In this document: positions 20,151-31,424 of the stretch, piece after piece | Numbering within the stretch: position 1 is the first letter of the stretch | Layout: the number at the start of each line of letters is the position of its first letter | NCBI GenBank assembly: GCA_946902875.1 | Contig: OX336351.1 | Location: forward strand, 5,219,142 to 5,283,141 | Reading direction: 5' to 3' | Origin: Nematopogon swammerdamellus | Taxonomy: Eukaryota > Arthropoda > Insecta > Lepidoptera > Adelidae | Length of the DNA stretch: 64,000 nt | Position numbers and translations under genes: made by a program | The notes under the pieces: model-generated | Told to the model about the DNA's origin: nothing | Database searches by the model: none | Seen by the model: the letters and a program-made list of their open reading frames with translations, nothing else

Positions 20151-20623
20151 ATTCGTAGACTTTTACACTACTAATATGAATGATTTTAATAAAAACACAA
20201 TTTAGGAAAACATTTTCAATGTTTACAAGCTGTCAGATGTATTTGCATATAGTTACCTGATATATATAGGTATGTATCTAATATTTATAATATATTATAT
20301 TGAAAAAGATCTGTTTAAAATACTTCAAGTAAGTATGTATTAAAGTAAGTTAAGGGCCACCGTAAGAATACATATTGTAATCATAGTCCGTTTGATGTCT
20401 AAATTGTTCGATTCCACTTTATCATCCATTCACTTTTCACGTCTGGTAACTTGAAAAATTATGGAGATGTAAATCGGAATGCAGCAGGTATAAGAAAATA
20501 ACTTCGCCTGGAGGGTAGTATCTCTTTGAAAGGAAATCGCAGTTCCTATTAGAAACTGACTGAGTCCGTGACGCCACTCACGCGGCATTCTTGTTGAATA
20601 ATTCTAGTTAAGAAATGCAATTG
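20151..20623. other. Unassigned
   Basis: Possible 5' UTR of the RLE element in its first part; otherwise nothing recognised. Confidence 0.4.
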
Positions 20624-21081
20624 TACAGGGTTTCCCTGGACTGGTGTTGTTCCTTTAAGGAGGCTATTCTATGCTTTGTAACAAACATAATTAGGAAAAT
20701 AAGTAGGGTTCTAGGTACGCCCGTTGCGGAGATATAAATTTTTAAAGTTATTAATTTAGTGTAATGTTGTAGTGCTCTAATCGGGCGCGCGTGTGGCGCG
20801 GGGCAGCGGGCAGCGGGAATACGGACGGATGCGACGCGAGTGAACTCAAACAGATAGCCGGCCCCGCCGCGCCGCTGCCGCTGGCTGCTCCGCCCGCGTA
20901 CCGCACGCACCCCGTCCCGCCGCTAAAGGCGCCCACACATTGTAGTACGCATTTAGTTTGTTAGGAAATACTAAAATTTTAATGAAAGCACATATTGAAA
21001 AAAATATTTCACAAGTGCTTTTGTTACAAGGCGTAGAATAGCCTCCTTAAAGGAACTACACCAGTCCGGGGACACCCTGTA
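20624..21081. mobile_element. TIR element with GC-rich interior
   Basis: 62 bp inverted termini (20624-20685, 21020-21081) start TACAGGGT and share TTCCTTTAAGGAGGCTATTC. TA lies at both outer edges, compatible with a TA target duplication. The interior holds a ~160 bp very GC-rich block (20780-20935) unlike its surroundings. There is no transposase, so it is a non-autonomous copy. The CAGGGTG start also occurs in the element at 46977-47626. Confidence 0.75.
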
Positions 21082-21149
21082 TATTTAACGAAGAAAATAA
21101 TGAAAATATGTATTATTATTATAAAATTAAACATAGGTATATTAATATA

Positions 21150-21350
21150 CGTACCTAGACCAGATCGGGAATGTGCTCAAAAATGGTCAAGTGCGTTGTA
21201 CCCGTAACCGACGAGCATGCATGAAGAACATTATGGGAGTGGAAGAGGCGGCAGAGGTGTGTCAACTGTCAGGATCGTGACACGTGGAGATCCGTTGTCT
21301 CTGCCTACCCCACCGGGAAACAGGCGTGACGTTATGTATGTATGTATGCA
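21150..21350 (+). pseudogene. RTE-like LINE 3' end with (TATG)n tail
   Basis: It parallels 9220-9412: GACCAGATCGGGAATGTGCT, GAGCATGCATGAAGAACATT, GATCCGTTGTCTCTGCCTAC, then TATGTATGTATG. Only the last ~60 codons are represented and they are interrupted. Confidence 0.7.
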
Positions 21351-21384
21351 TAACAATATTTTATAATAATATTTTATGTTTATG

Positions 21385-21543
21385 TTAGTCATCTTCATCA
21401 GCCTGTATCGGTCCACTGCTGGACATAGGCCTCTCCCAAGGCACGCCACCACACGCGGTCTTCCGCTCTTCTCATCCATCCACTCCCGGCTACCTTTTTT
21501 AGGTCATCTGTCCACCTAGCCGTGTTAGTTTCACATACCGTTT
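21385..21543 (-). pseudogene. Second RTE-like LINE family, 3' end
   Basis: The minus strand encodes WMRRAEDRVWWRALGEAY-like residues followed by QQWTDTG and a stop, then ATGATGAAGATGA tail. This is a very common insect LINE end; the same end is at 61118-61215 on the plus strand. Confidence 0.75.
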
Positions 21544-21578
21544 ATGTTAGTACTAAGCACGTACTCGCTTTGTATATA

Positions 21579-21863
21579 TTTTTAATTACAAAAATGCAAA
21601 TCGAAAATCATTGGAAAAAATACATCCCGACCAGGATTTGAACCTGGGTCTCTGGCTTGAGCCGCCAACGCGATAACCAACTACACCACCGGGCCGTTAC
21701 ATATTATTTCCAAATTTTCGATCTATTGCCACTGCACCTTCTTGAATGATGTCGCATATTTTTTTTTATCGCGTTGCCGGCTCAAGCCAGAGACCGAGGT
21801 TCAAATCCTGGTCGGGATGTATTTTTTCCAATGATTTTCGATTTGCATTTTTCTAATTAAAAA
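21579..21863. mobile_element. Palindromic tRNA-like element, second copy
   Basis: The arms 21579-21675 and 21768-21863 are inverted copies of a tRNA-like block (GACCAGGATTTGAACCTGGG as T arm on the left, opposite strand) extended by TGCAAATCGAAAATCATTGG. The spacer includes TTTCCAAATTTTCGATCTAT and CTTCTTGAATGATGTCGCAT, the inverse of the spacer at 4409-4700. Two independent copies with the same palindromic plan show that this is an element family, not an accident. Confidence 0.8.
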
Positions 21864-22212
21864 GAAATATACTCGAACTGGATTATGTTTAAACTACTTA
21901 CGACAAATAACATACACTTTCTTTTCTCAAATTTCGGTCATTTTCAGCGATACTACTAAGTCTCTATAAGAGATGGCGTGATGTTGCTGATGTTACCGAA
22001 ATGACAATAATTGCAAAACATTATAGATCATAATGCCCGAAAAGTCTATGTAGATTGGAGTAAATTAAACGCAAACAGAAATGGCGAATTGTCTCTGACT
22101 AAATTCCTACTACTCGCTCAGCTCATTAAAGCGAAGAATATCGTAAAAAAGCCTATGTTACTCAGAGATTTGCCCTATATTTATTTCAAAATCCATCCGA
22201 ATTGGTTGTTAG
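21864..22212. other. Unassigned
   Basis: No gene; a weak A-rich open frame at 22011-22200 has no recognisable relatives. Confidence 0.4.
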
Positions 22213-22263
22213 TTTTTAGGGTTCCGTATCCATCGTACGGGACCATATTACTAAGCCCACGCC

Positions 22264-22301
<38 letters not shown>

Positions 22302-22618
22302 CTGTCCGAGGGCTGTATCTCTTGAAACGTAATAGGTAGCCCGTTGAAATTTTCACAGAATATGTGTTATTACTTATTACGGCCGATCTAAAAACGATCT
22401 AAAAAAAGTCACGGGGGTCCCCATACAAGAAAAAAGTGTATGCGTGCCATGCGCGCCATATACCGAAATCAGTATGAAGCATTTTAACTCATCATTAATT
22501 TTAACTAATATGAAGCATTTTCATAAAACACGCCATAGATGGCGTGAGTGGCGCTGAACATGACATGGCGATACGGAACCCTCGGTGCGCGAGTTCGACT
22601 CGAACTTGGCCGGTTTTA
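22213..22618 (-). mobile_element. Family E relative, full copy
   Basis: On the minus strand it starts CCGGCCAAGTTCGAGTCGAA after an A-run and ends TACGGAACCCTAAAAA. The (TCTG)n core is at 22266-22311. The middle diverges from the 1866 and 5750 copies, so it is a different subfamily. Confidence 0.7.
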
Positions 22619-22817
22619 ATAAGTGTACAAACATTTATATAGAAACGTGCAAACAGACGAAAATTTTAAACATTATCCTAATAAATTTTATTACCTAATT
22701 ATCCTTGAGCTTTTTGCAAATATCTTTATTGCCCTCGGCTTCACTGGGCGTGACTTTTTGCTCACAGCTCAGGCCGCCGGTAACGTAATTAATTTATAAC
22801 CTGAAACCATTTTGTAC

Positions 22818-23116
22818 CGTGTGGGCCCGGTACTTTAAAATAAATACTACCCCACTGCTACTCTCCCCGTGTATGTCGTTAAAGGCGACTATGGGATATG
22901 ACCCCTTCTTATATTACTAGGTGGTACCACCCCACTGAATGAAAGCTCGGTCGAAACGGCTATGTAAATAGTTTGTGTTTTCCGCCCAGTTCAGTGTAGC
23001 CGGCACGACCGAAGGGAAGCACTGACGTGACACCAAGTTCACCCGGTGTTATGGGCTGACATCGCGAATGTTGTAGGTGATGTAGCCAACCGTGTCAGTT
23101 TCCATGAAAAAAAAAA
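22818..23116 (+). mobile_element. SINE-V
   Basis: V head (TACCGTGTGGGCCCGGTACT, CTCTCCCCGTGTATGTCGTT, GGCGACTATGGGATATGACC) joins the SINE-A body at ATTACTAGGTGGTACCACC and continues to the A tail CGTGTCAGTTTCCATGAAAA. The tRNA/5S segment is absent. Confidence 0.85.
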
Positions 23117-23163
23117 CCATCTTGGGAAGTGACAGAATGTAACTATATGTATGTAAATAATAG

Positions 23164-23510
23164 ATTTTTTTTTATGGAAAGTGACACGGTTGGGTACATC
23201 ACCTACAACATCCGTGATGTCAGCCCAAAACACCGCGTGAACTAGGTGCCATGTCAGTGCTTCCCTTCATTTCATGTCGGCTACACTGAACTGGACGGAA
23301 AACACGAACTATTTACATAGCCGTTTCGACCGACGTTTCGCTCAGTGCGGTGGTGCCAACCCGACCGGGATAAACCCTACCACCTAGTAAGGCAAGAAGG
23401 AAAGGGACCTACAGTTTAACGTGGAATCCGAACCACGGTCAGCCTCCAACGGTCAAGCGGTCACCCATCCCAGCACTGACCGCGCTCAGCGTTGCGTGAT
23501 AAAGTATTTT
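23164..23510 (-). mobile_element. SINE-A
   Basis: T-run, tail, body and 5S-like block (ACTGACCGCGCTCAGCGTTG on plus) are present; the extreme tRNA-like 5' end is missing. It lies tail to tail with the preceding SINE-V, giving a large inverted pair with a ~48 bp gap. Confidence 0.85.
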
Positions 23511-23579
23511 TCGAGTTATAAGGATATTGATCGAGTTATAACGTGTGTATATTATTGTTTAGACTGGAATGATTAGTCC

Positions 23580-24103
23580 CTTGCCATGGCTAGACCCAGA
23601 AAGTTAAAATAATTGTAATTTGTTTTAAATAAAATGTGACGAACTCAAATGTACCGATGGTACCTAAGACTGAAATGATTTTTTTTTATGGTAACTGACA
23701 CGGTTGGCTTACATCACCTACAACATCCATGATGTCAGCCCATAACACCGGGTGACCTTGGTGCCACGTCAGTGCTTCCCTTCGGTCGTGCCGGCTACAC
23801 TGAACTGGACGGAAAACACAAACTATTTACATAGCCGTTTCGACCGACCTTTCATTCAGTGCGGTGGTACCAAACCGGGCGGGTTAAACCCTACCACCTA
23901 GTAATATAAGAAGGGAGTCATATCCCTTAGTCGCCTTTTACGACATACACGGGGAGAGATGCAGTGGGGCTATTCTTTTAAAGTACCGGCCCCACACGGT
24001 CTTGCCATGGCTAGACGCAGAAAGTTAAAATAATTATATTTTTTTTTTAAATAAAATGTGACGAACTCAATTAATGTACCGATGGTACCTAAGACTGAAA
24101 TGA
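23580..24103. repeat. ~100 bp direct repeats bracketing a SINE-V
   Basis: 23580-23678 and 24001-24103 are direct copies (CTTGCCATGGCTAGAC, AAAATGTGACGAACTCAA, CCGATGGTACCTAAGACTGA), with a few substitutions and small indels. They abut the SINE's A-tail and its V head exactly, as a target duplication would, but are far longer than usual. Confidence 0.85.
23679..24000 (-). mobile_element. SINE-V, full length
   Basis: It runs from the T-run at 23679 through the body to the V head ending GGCCCCACACGGT. It fills the whole space between the two ~100 bp direct repeats. Confidence 0.9.
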
Positions 24104-24299
24104 ATAAATGAAAATGAAATTAATATATTGACGTGCGCCGGTCGCCGTAGAAATTTCGATTTATTTATTAGGTCGTACAGGCACGCCGCCGTTATTACAA
24201 TACTATTATATCACAGTTCATATTCGTAATTGGTATTGATATTTTTTGTTATTATATTTTGGAATGAATTCCAATATGGATGGAATGATTATTTAAGAA
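24104..24299. other. Unassigned AT-rich DNA
   Basis: No feature recognised. Confidence 0.4.
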
Positions 24300-25010
24300 T
24301 AATATTTTGCAGAAAATAATAGTGGAGTCTCGAGAAGCTCGTGACCTAACGGTGAACGTCTTGCTTTATTTGTCAGAGGTATTGAGTTCAATCTCGTCGA
24401 CGGCTTGCAATAATATTTTTCGCAGCTCGAAATTCGGCCCCGCCCTTACTGACTTTGTTCGAGAAAATATATCGTTTACCTGCGTTAGTAAATATATATA
24501 ATATGTGAAAACTTAGTATATTTAGTCTATCTTATGTATATATCTGGTATATAGGTATAGTATTTAAACTATCCTTATTTAAGTTTGTCTATCTTTTGTA
24601 TTCCCGTACATCTGTCATATCATAATACTTAACTACACCTAGCAGTTATCATACCCCAAAGGTATTCCGTTAGAAAATGCCTAGAGGCATTAAGTGTTAC
24701 CTTTTGCCCATATTCTATTTGAGTGCAATAAATATATGCAATACAATACAATACAACTCAGCTGGGCCTTCGGCCTTGCTTTTAGTGCCTCGCTTTCTTC
24801 GAGAACGTAAGCGTTTACGTGCATTTATCACAGCATTCGGCCTCGCCATGAGTGCCTTACTTTTTTCGAGAAACTACATCGTTAATCTGAATGAGGTTCG
24901 GCCTTCGGCCTCGCCCATAATAACTTACTTTCTTCGACAGAGTGTATATCGTTTCCGTAAACGCAACTCGGCCTGGGGTGGGGCCCATCTCTACTGTTTT
25001 TGAGAATATA
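24300..25010. repeat. Dispersed family P-type repeat units
   Basis: Several diverged copies of the unit that makes up 36810-37815 are seen (CTCGGCCTTCGGCCTCG-like cores with TTACTTTCTTCGAGAA spacers) at about 24400-24480 and 24760-24995. AT-rich DNA without known features lies between. No gene. Confidence 0.55.
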
Positions 25011-25554
25011 CACGATGTTGCAATTGCCCCCGTAATATTTTTAACTGACATCAGGGGGTGGTTCTATATGTGAAACTAAATAACTTATGCGGCGAAAAAA
25101 AAAAATTTAAACAAAAATAAAATTTCTTTTTTCCATACAAAATTTTAATACCTATTCTCAAAATGTTTGGGGAAAATAATTTTTTTTTCTTCAAATTAAA
25201 AAGTCGTAGAAAAAAAAATTGTCCGGTTTCATGTACAGAATAACCCCCTTTCGGGTTTAACGGTTGGGGTTGCAACACCGTATATATCGTTTATCTGAAT
25301 GCAACTCAGCATTTGGCCTCGGGAACTAAGGCGACAGCGGATAAAAGATGTACAGAAATGATTGTTTATTACCGACTTTACCGTGAGCGGAGCCGCGGGC
25401 ACAGCTAGCCGTAAATGGGGCCCAAAAACTGAGCGCACGACGACCAATCAATTCGCTACTTTATAGTAAACTGGCAAACTTTGCGATTTTGCTGCCTGTT
25501 AGTTTAATATTTTTGGACTATTTGTAGAGAGCGGGCTATACAGAATTAATTCTC
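25011..25554. other. Mostly unassigned, with P/N fragments
   Basis: 25275-25330 has a P-type unit (CAACTCAGCATTTGGCCTCG) and 25380-25410 an N-type end (GTGAGCGGAGCCGCGGGCAC). The A/T-rich stretch 25060-25260 shows nothing. Confidence 0.45.
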
Positions 25555-25705
25555 ACCTATATAGCTGTGCACATACCACACGCTGTATCCAGACAATCGG
25601 GTAAGCAGAGTAATCGGACTTGTGCTGCAGGTTCTCTTGTAAATTACAGCACAACACCGACCATCACGCTTAGCAAAGTATTCGGACGAGATAACTATCA
25701 TTGAT
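25555..25705 (-). mobile_element. SINE-Q body fragment
   Basis: The plus strand reads GACAATCGGGTAAGCAGAGT and CAGCACAACACCGACCATCA, the inverse of the Q body. The V head is missing. Confidence 0.75.
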
Positions 25706-25985
25706 TTATTTTTTTATGGAAACTGACACGGTTTGCTACATCACCTACAACATCCGTGATTTCAGCCCATAACAACGGGTGAACTGGGTGACATGTCAGT
25801 GATTACCTTCATTTCATGTCGGCTACACTGAGCTGGACGGAAAACACAAATTGCTTACATAACCGCTTCAATCCACCTGTCATTCAGTGCGTTGGTATCA
25901 ACCCGGGGGCGGGTTGAATCCTACCACCCAGTAAGGAAAAGGGACCTACAGTTTTAACAATGCCGAATTTGAACCACGGTCCAAG
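25706..25985 (-). mobile_element. SINE-A, 5'-truncated copy
   Basis: T-run, tail and body to the T-arm region (GAATTTGAACCACGG). The rest of the head is lost. Confidence 0.8.
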
Positions 25986-26134
25986 TTCTGAGCCAGCCCG
26001 CGTGTGTGTCACGAAATTGTCAACAATTACGTACTTAACTAAAATAAAATAAGTGGTGCAACTGTATTTGTTATATAACGGTTCATTTCTTTAAACCAAA
26101 AAAAAAAACAAAAAAAAACTGAGCAAATAATAAT

Positions 26135-26310
26135 CAATTGTACCGTGTGGGGTCGGTACTTAAAAAGAATAGCCCCACTGCATCTCTCCCCGTCGCATGT
26201 CGTAAAAGTCGACTAAGGGATAAGAAAATTCGTCACCCTCGGTAGCTCAGTGGCGCGGTTGGTTAGTCAACTGTTATTAAGCAACGCTGAGCGCGGTCAG
26301 TGTTTGCATG
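26135..26310 (+). mobile_element. V head joined to tRNA/5S head
   Basis: TACCGTGTGGGGTCGGTACT, ATGTCGTAAAAGTCGACTAA and GGGATAAG are followed by CCTCGGTAGCTCAGTGG, TTAAGCAACGCTGAGCG and CGGTCAGTG. It breaks off in the 5S-like part. The same V-then-tRNA/5S order is seen at 43725-44152, so V and A heads can coexist in one element. Confidence 0.75.
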
Positions 26311-26510
26311 GTTCACATGGATTCACTGTTACAACCCTATTTTGTAGGTAGATACATACGCAACCTTGCTGAAATTTTTCTAAAATTGTTAGTTCCTATT
26401 AAAATTAAAATTTAATTTAAAGCTTAATTATTGTCCGACTATCTCCACATCCACGGCCACGGTGCCAACTTCGCTATTAGAAAAAAAATAAGTTACCTTA
26501 AATTTAGGTT

Positions 26511-26845
26511 TTTTTTTATATGGAAACTGGCACGGTTGGCTTCATCACCTACAACGTCCGTGATGTCAGCCCATAACACCGGATGAACTTGGTGCCACGT
26601 CAGTGCTTCCCTTCGGTCGTGCCGGTTACACTTAACTGGACGGAAAACACAAACTATTTACATAGCCGTTTCGACCGACCTTTCATTCAGTGCGGTGGTA
26701 CCAACCCGGGCGGGTTAAACCCTACCACCTAGTGATATAAGAAGGGAGTCATATCGCTTAGTCGCCTTTTACGACATACACGGGGAGAGATGCAGTGGGG
26801 CTATTCTTTTAAAGTACAGGCCCCACACGGTACAGTACCGGCCCC
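26511..26845 (-). mobile_element. SINE-V, full length
   Basis: T-run, tail, body and V head. The outermost V-head block is repeated (GTACAGGCCCCACACGGTAC and GTACCGGCCCCACACG on plus). Confidence 0.9.
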
Positions 26846-27094
26846 ACACGTCATTCACATTACCGATAGTACGCACTGGTCGTATAAAATACGCTGGTCC
26901 TTAAAGTTTGAGCAAGTTCAGACCTTCGGGCGACTTTCAACTTTCCGAAGGTAGCCCAACCCAGTTGAATACGTTTTTCGATCTCCTTGCACCCTCCTTG
27001 ACCCTTAGGTCAGCAAGCATTTTTTTTAATGAGAAATCATCATCCCCTACAATACAAAATTCGTTATGTCAACCCATATCACCTTGGTGAATTA
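26846..27094. other. Unassigned
   Basis: Nothing recognised. Confidence 0.4.
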
Positions 27095-27487
27095 GGTTTT
27101 TTTTTTTATGGAAACTGACACGGTTGGCCACATCCCCTGCAACATCCGTGATGTCAGCCCATAACACCGGGTGAACTTGGCGCCACGTCAGTGCTTCCCT
27201 TCGGTCGGCCGGCTACACTGAACTGGACGGAAAACACGAACTATTTACATAGCCGTTTCGAATGACCTTTCATTCAGTTCAGTTGTACCAACTCGGTCGG
27301 GTTAAACCCTACCACTAAGGTAAGAAGGGAAGGGACCTAGTACGAGAAGGGAAGTATCTGAACCACGGTCAGCCTTCAACAGTCGAACGGTCTCCAATCC
27401 AGGTTCTGACTGCGCCCAGGCGTGCTTATGATCACGAACAACAGTCGACCGAACGCACCACTGTGCTACCTACCGCGGCTGAAACGG
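27095..27487 (-). mobile_element. SINE-A, full length
   Basis: All blocks are present, including GCGTGCTTATGATCACG, a variant of the 5S-like linker also found at 5350 and 39405, which defines a SINE-A subfamily. Confidence 0.9.
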
Positions 27488-27778
27488 ATAGTATAATCTA
27501 ACTATAATAATTTAATAATTACATCATTTAATTAAATAACAAGAAAACATTAAACTTTCAACAGCGTCCTTCCTGTTTGAAGGAGGTAGTAAAAAGGATG
27601 ATAATGAAATGAATCTCCTGAATCAACTTGTGCTTATTTGGAGCAAAAACTAATCAGATGAAAAGAGCTGTAGCGACCGTTGTCAACGAAAAGGGGCCTC
27701 TAAGGCCATAGAAATCAATAGATGGAATAGGCAGGCACCACATTTATCAACCAGGTGAAGGAACATGGCACTAGTACC

Positions 27779-28070
27779 ACAGATTACTTAATAGTTACTT
27801 CGTAACAGATAAATCACTCCATGGAAAATGTTCCTACCTTCGGGCTTTAATAGCCTACTGTTTCACATCGCCAATCGTTGCGTGCGAAAATGTACCTTAA
27901 CGACCGAGTGTAAAGTGTTTATTGCTTTGCAGCTGCGCGCAGTTGCGTGGGCGAGCGTCTATGTATACTTCGCGCGGCTGACGAATTTGTACTGAAAAAG
28001 ACCGCCGGCGGCCCGTCGGGCGATAGGTAGTTAGCGCGCCCAAGTACATAGAGTGCGTGAGGCCTGCTAG
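27779..28070 (+). repeat. Family J repeat, complete copy
   Basis: ACAGATTACTTAATAGTTAC to AAGTACATAGAGTGCGTGAG. The two ends of another copy are at 49406-49455 and 51111-51350, separated by 1.65 kb of inserted DNA; a 3' scrap is at 28918-28960. No coding potential; class unknown. Confidence 0.7.
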
Positions 28071-28239
28071 TTGTAAGTGATGTAACCAAACATGTCAGGC
28101 AGGTTGAAAAAAAGTGTGAGTGAATCACTAGTGACTCACCGTTAGAATGTGTAAGCATCAATGTTCGTTAGCGAGTGCGAATTGTTACTGTTTATGCATG
28201 CTCTTATATTTTTAACCAGATGCTTAAACCAAATTTTTT

Positions 28240-28640
28240 TTTTAAACCCGACTACGAAAGACGAAGGAAAGTTGATTAAAATGTTGTTGAAATTTTTTTA
28301 GTCTGGCTATGTGTCTATTCGAATAATTCTACACACCCGATTAAGTAATTTTCCATCCACTTTCCTCGTTCTTTGTTTTATTTTTCGCAGTCAGGTCTTA
28401 TAAAGTTTTTATTGTATTTTTTATTAATTCATTTTATTTATGTTAGTATTAACCTCGCATATACTGGCTTTATATTTCTTCACTAGATAGATAGAAATCC
28501 GAAAATAAAGAGAGAAAAAAAAATGCCCTGGTAGTCGTGAGACCGATACGACACCTGAAAGACTTTTTTAATCCCTCTAATCCTTCACTCCTACTCCTTC
28601 GCCCGGAGCGAACCAACAGAAGCCGATATTCGTTTGGTCG
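28240..28640. other. Family K end, then unassigned
   Basis: 28245-28275 reads AACCCGACTACGAAAGACGA, a K-type terminus. The remainder is AT-rich and unrecognised. Confidence 0.45.
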
Positions 28641-28644
28641 TTTA

Positions 28645-28722
28645 TGTAATTTGTTAGCTCAGTGGTAAGCGTGTAGGGTTTGTATTTTTTGATCATGGGT
28701 TCGAGTCCCACAATTTATTTAT
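28645..28722 (+). other. tRNA-like sequence
   Basis: GTTAGCTCAGTGGTAAGCG fits an A box and D arm, and ATGGGTTCGAGTCCCACAAT fits a B box and T arm with spacing near 40 bp. The acceptor stem does not pair well. It is probably a tRNA pseudogene or SINE head. Confidence 0.5.
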
Positions 28723-28989
28723 TTTTTTTCTTTTTAAGCAATGTTAGGGTATAAAAATTTTTTTAGGGTGTTTAGTTTTTTTTATAACCACCTAAAAGCT
28801 TTATTTTCGGAAACACAAACGTAACAAAAACGACATGCACCGCCTCAACAAGTCTTTCAGGAGGCGGACCGGTCGTGGGACTACCGGTAGACATAGACAT
28901 GGAATCATGGGCAGACATATAATAATCGCGCAAGTACATAGAGTGCAATGGCCTGACGTGGCGCTGACGGATTTTCATCAATATCCAAT

Positions 28990-29440
28990 TTAATGGTTGC
29001 CATTTTCTAAGTTACGTTAAGTTAAGTTAGTTTTCTAGTTTAATTATAAAAAAAAGTAAAACTACACGTAAACTGCTACTAAAAGTAAACTCATGGGATC
29101 AGTAGTTTCCAAGATATGGCCTCTCAAAGTATTTTTCCTTTTTCTCGAAACGGTTGAACCGATGTTGAAAAACATTATTTCAGAAAGATATTTTTTTTAA
29201 AACAAATTTCAAGTCGCTACGACCAGTAGTTTAGGAGTTATAGGCATTTATTGATTTTCGAAGCCTTTTTTGTAAAGGCTATAACATCATCATTTGTTCA
29301 TATTATTCATTGACGTTGCCATAGGTGGAAGGGGGCCGAGTGACTCTATCACCTGAAATCTGGTTTGCTGGGATTGGTTGAGCGGTTCGTGAGATAGTGG
29401 TATGCCGAAAGTACATTAAAAGAAAGACATTACATATGGA
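28990..29440. other. Unassigned non-coding repeat-like DNA
   Basis: Phrases such as CCAAGATATGGCCTCTC and TTCTCGAAACGGTTGAACCG resemble the non-coding interiors of K-type repeats, but no second copy is in this window. Confidence 0.4.
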
Positions 29441-29458
29441 TTCCATGTACAAAAAAAT

Positions 29459-29532
29459 ACGTCCCGACCAGGATTCGAACCTGGAACTGCGGCGTGATCC
29501 GCCAGCGCGTTACCAATCCGCCATCGGGTCGA
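29459..29532 (-). mobile_element. tRNA-like head, relative of the palindromic elements
   Basis: The plus strand reads CCCGACCAGGATTCGAACCT and TTACCAATCCGCCATCGGGT, a good match to the arms at 4409 and 21579. Only one arm is present, so this is a non-palindromic relative. Confidence 0.65.
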
Positions 29533-29799
29533 TGACGTATTCTCTCTAAATTTTTGGACAGTTGTATAAGTAGGTATGATGCAATCTACTGCGTGAGACT
29601 CGCGCATCTTCAGTCTCTGATAATGGAGCAAGAAGCATTTAAAGGTACTACACCTCTCAAAGGAATAATTGGTGTATAACATATTATCCTATTATCATCA
29701 TATATTATTACTTTAAGTGAGCTAAACAATTTGTTTCTCAACAATTCAAAACAATTGGTTTCTCGGAAACGGCTCTAACAGATTTGGATGAAATATTGT

Positions 29800-30454
29800 A
29801 TTTAGATAATGTATTTTTTTTTAAGTTTATCTAGATAGGTGTAGAGGCCGAGCGAAGCTCGGTTGCCCAGGTACTATTTTTTTATATGAATATGTTTATG
29901 TAGTTTAAGTATTTAACCTATGGAGTATTTATATAATTTTATATACCTACTTTGTATGTATGTCTCTATGTATTAATATGTAGTTAATTTTTTATCTATG
30001 TTCATGTAGGTATGTATATAATATTATAATGTTATTTTAGGCGTCCAAGTTGTCTTTGCTGTTTTTTTTTTTTTCATTAATTTATTAAAATGTTATTTGT
30101 TAAGTGTTTTTTTTTTAAATACCCATAATAAATGTTGTAATAGGGTGGTTGACCGGCAGATACTGCCTTGTAGGCAAATTAGTAGGCAATAAGTCCGCCA
30201 TTTGTATATAATTTATATGAAACAATAAAGAATATTAAATTAAATTGAGTGCATGCAGACCAAATCTTAGTTAAAGGTACAATGTATGCAATGTCTATCA
30301 ATACCGTCTCTGGGAATGTATGTTCACGGCAGGCAGGGGACAATATGTTGCGAAATCTACCCTCATATGGGTATCTCCAATCTTTGAACCCCGTTAATTT
30401 GACCACTATCTAACTCGAAACTAATGCAATAATGGAAACCTTATTTTGGGAAAA
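29800..30454. other. Repeat end, then unassigned
   Basis: 29840-29880 has GAGGCCGAGCGAAGCTCGGT, a small palindromic repeat end typical of insect interspersed repeats. The rest is AT-rich without recognised features. Confidence 0.45.
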
Positions 30455-30740
30455 AATATTTATTGTAAATTCCACGTAAAACTGTAGGTCCCTTCCCTTC
30501 TTACCTTACTAGGTGGTAGGTTTTATCCCGGCAGGGTTGGTACCACCGCACTGAACGAAACGTCGGTCGAAACGGCTATGTAAATAATTCGTGTTTTCCG
30601 TCCAGTTTAGTGTAGCCGACATGAAATGAAGGGAAGCACTGACATGGCACCTAGTTCACCCTGTGTTATGGGCTGACATCACGGATGTTGTAGGTGATGT
30701 AGCCAACCGTGTAATGTTCCATAAAAAAAAAAAAAAAAGG
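30455..30740 (+). mobile_element. SINE-A, 5'-truncated copy
   Basis: It begins in the T-arm-like ATTCCACGTAAAACTGTAGG, has the full body and ends CGTGTAATGTTCCATAAA with about 15 A. Confidence 0.85.
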
Positions 30741-30764
30741 GTTTGGTCGTCGATTTAGTTTATT

Positions 30765-30975
30765 TATAATGTACGACCGTTGGAGCAACCGCGTCCTACA
30801 CTGGCGGCCGTGGACAAGAAAACGGAGTGTGGGAAGACCAACCGCGAGGCGGGACGACGACATCGAGTACGTCTCGGCGGAAAGCAGTGGTTCCGTACCG
30901 CTGAAGGTCGGGAGGACTGGAGGAAAATTGGAGAGGCGTATGTGCGGCAGTGGACGCTTACACGCTGACTGACTG
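30765..30975 (+). pseudogene. RTE-like LINE C-terminal fragment
   Basis: Joined plus frames read VLHWRPWTRKRSVGRPTAR, then KQWFRTAEGREDWRKIGEAY and VRQWTLTR before the stop, the C-terminal signature of RTE-type ORFs. At least one frameshift lies near 30860. It is 5'-truncated immediately after a SINE-A tail. Confidence 0.7.
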
Positions 30976-31031
30976 GCTGTTTAGGTTTTCATTCGTTTTA
31001 TTTTTAAGTCGTTTCGATATTTCGGGTCAGT

Positions 31032-31215
31032 CGACAGTCGGGTGGCCGAGTGGTCTGAGCGTCGCCTTCTCGTGCGAGAGGTCCGAGGTGCGAATCCGGT
31101 CGGCGTGTACCAATGAGTTTTTACCCGACTACGGTGAATGCAAAAGGAGGGTTATTCTAAAAAAAAGTGCATACCTCCACCAGCTGCTCCATGATTCGAA
31201 CTCCATGTAAAACTG
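31032..31215 (+). mobile_element. SINE-B head and early body
   Basis: GGGTGGCCGAGTGGTCTGAG and GGTGCGAATCCGGTCGGCGT are the tRNA-like head; the copy stops after CTCCATGTAAAACTGTAA. A short insertion (ACTACGGTGAATGC) lies in the linker. Confidence 0.75.
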
Positions 31216-31424
31216 TAATTCCGTCGGGTGAAATGAAAGAAAATGAAAAGACTAAGTACGTATTAGCGTAACAGATACTGAATTTTTCAAAAATGTATTG
31301 AGTAATGTTCTAAATACTACAGCGGTATAGATTATATTGTTTTTTTTTTCCTAAACTGGAAAAAGATCTATAGCTGTGTACAATTTCCGTCGATAGTTTC
31401 TATATTTTTTATAAGAATTTATCT

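Noticed and set aside
20608..20936. Two minus-strand open frames in the GC-rich block
   Set aside because: They cross a TIR of a DNA element; arginine/alanine richness reflects the GC content.
22011..22325. A 104-residue open frame
   Set aside because: Its C-terminal half is the (TCTG)n core of family E; the rest has no known relatives.
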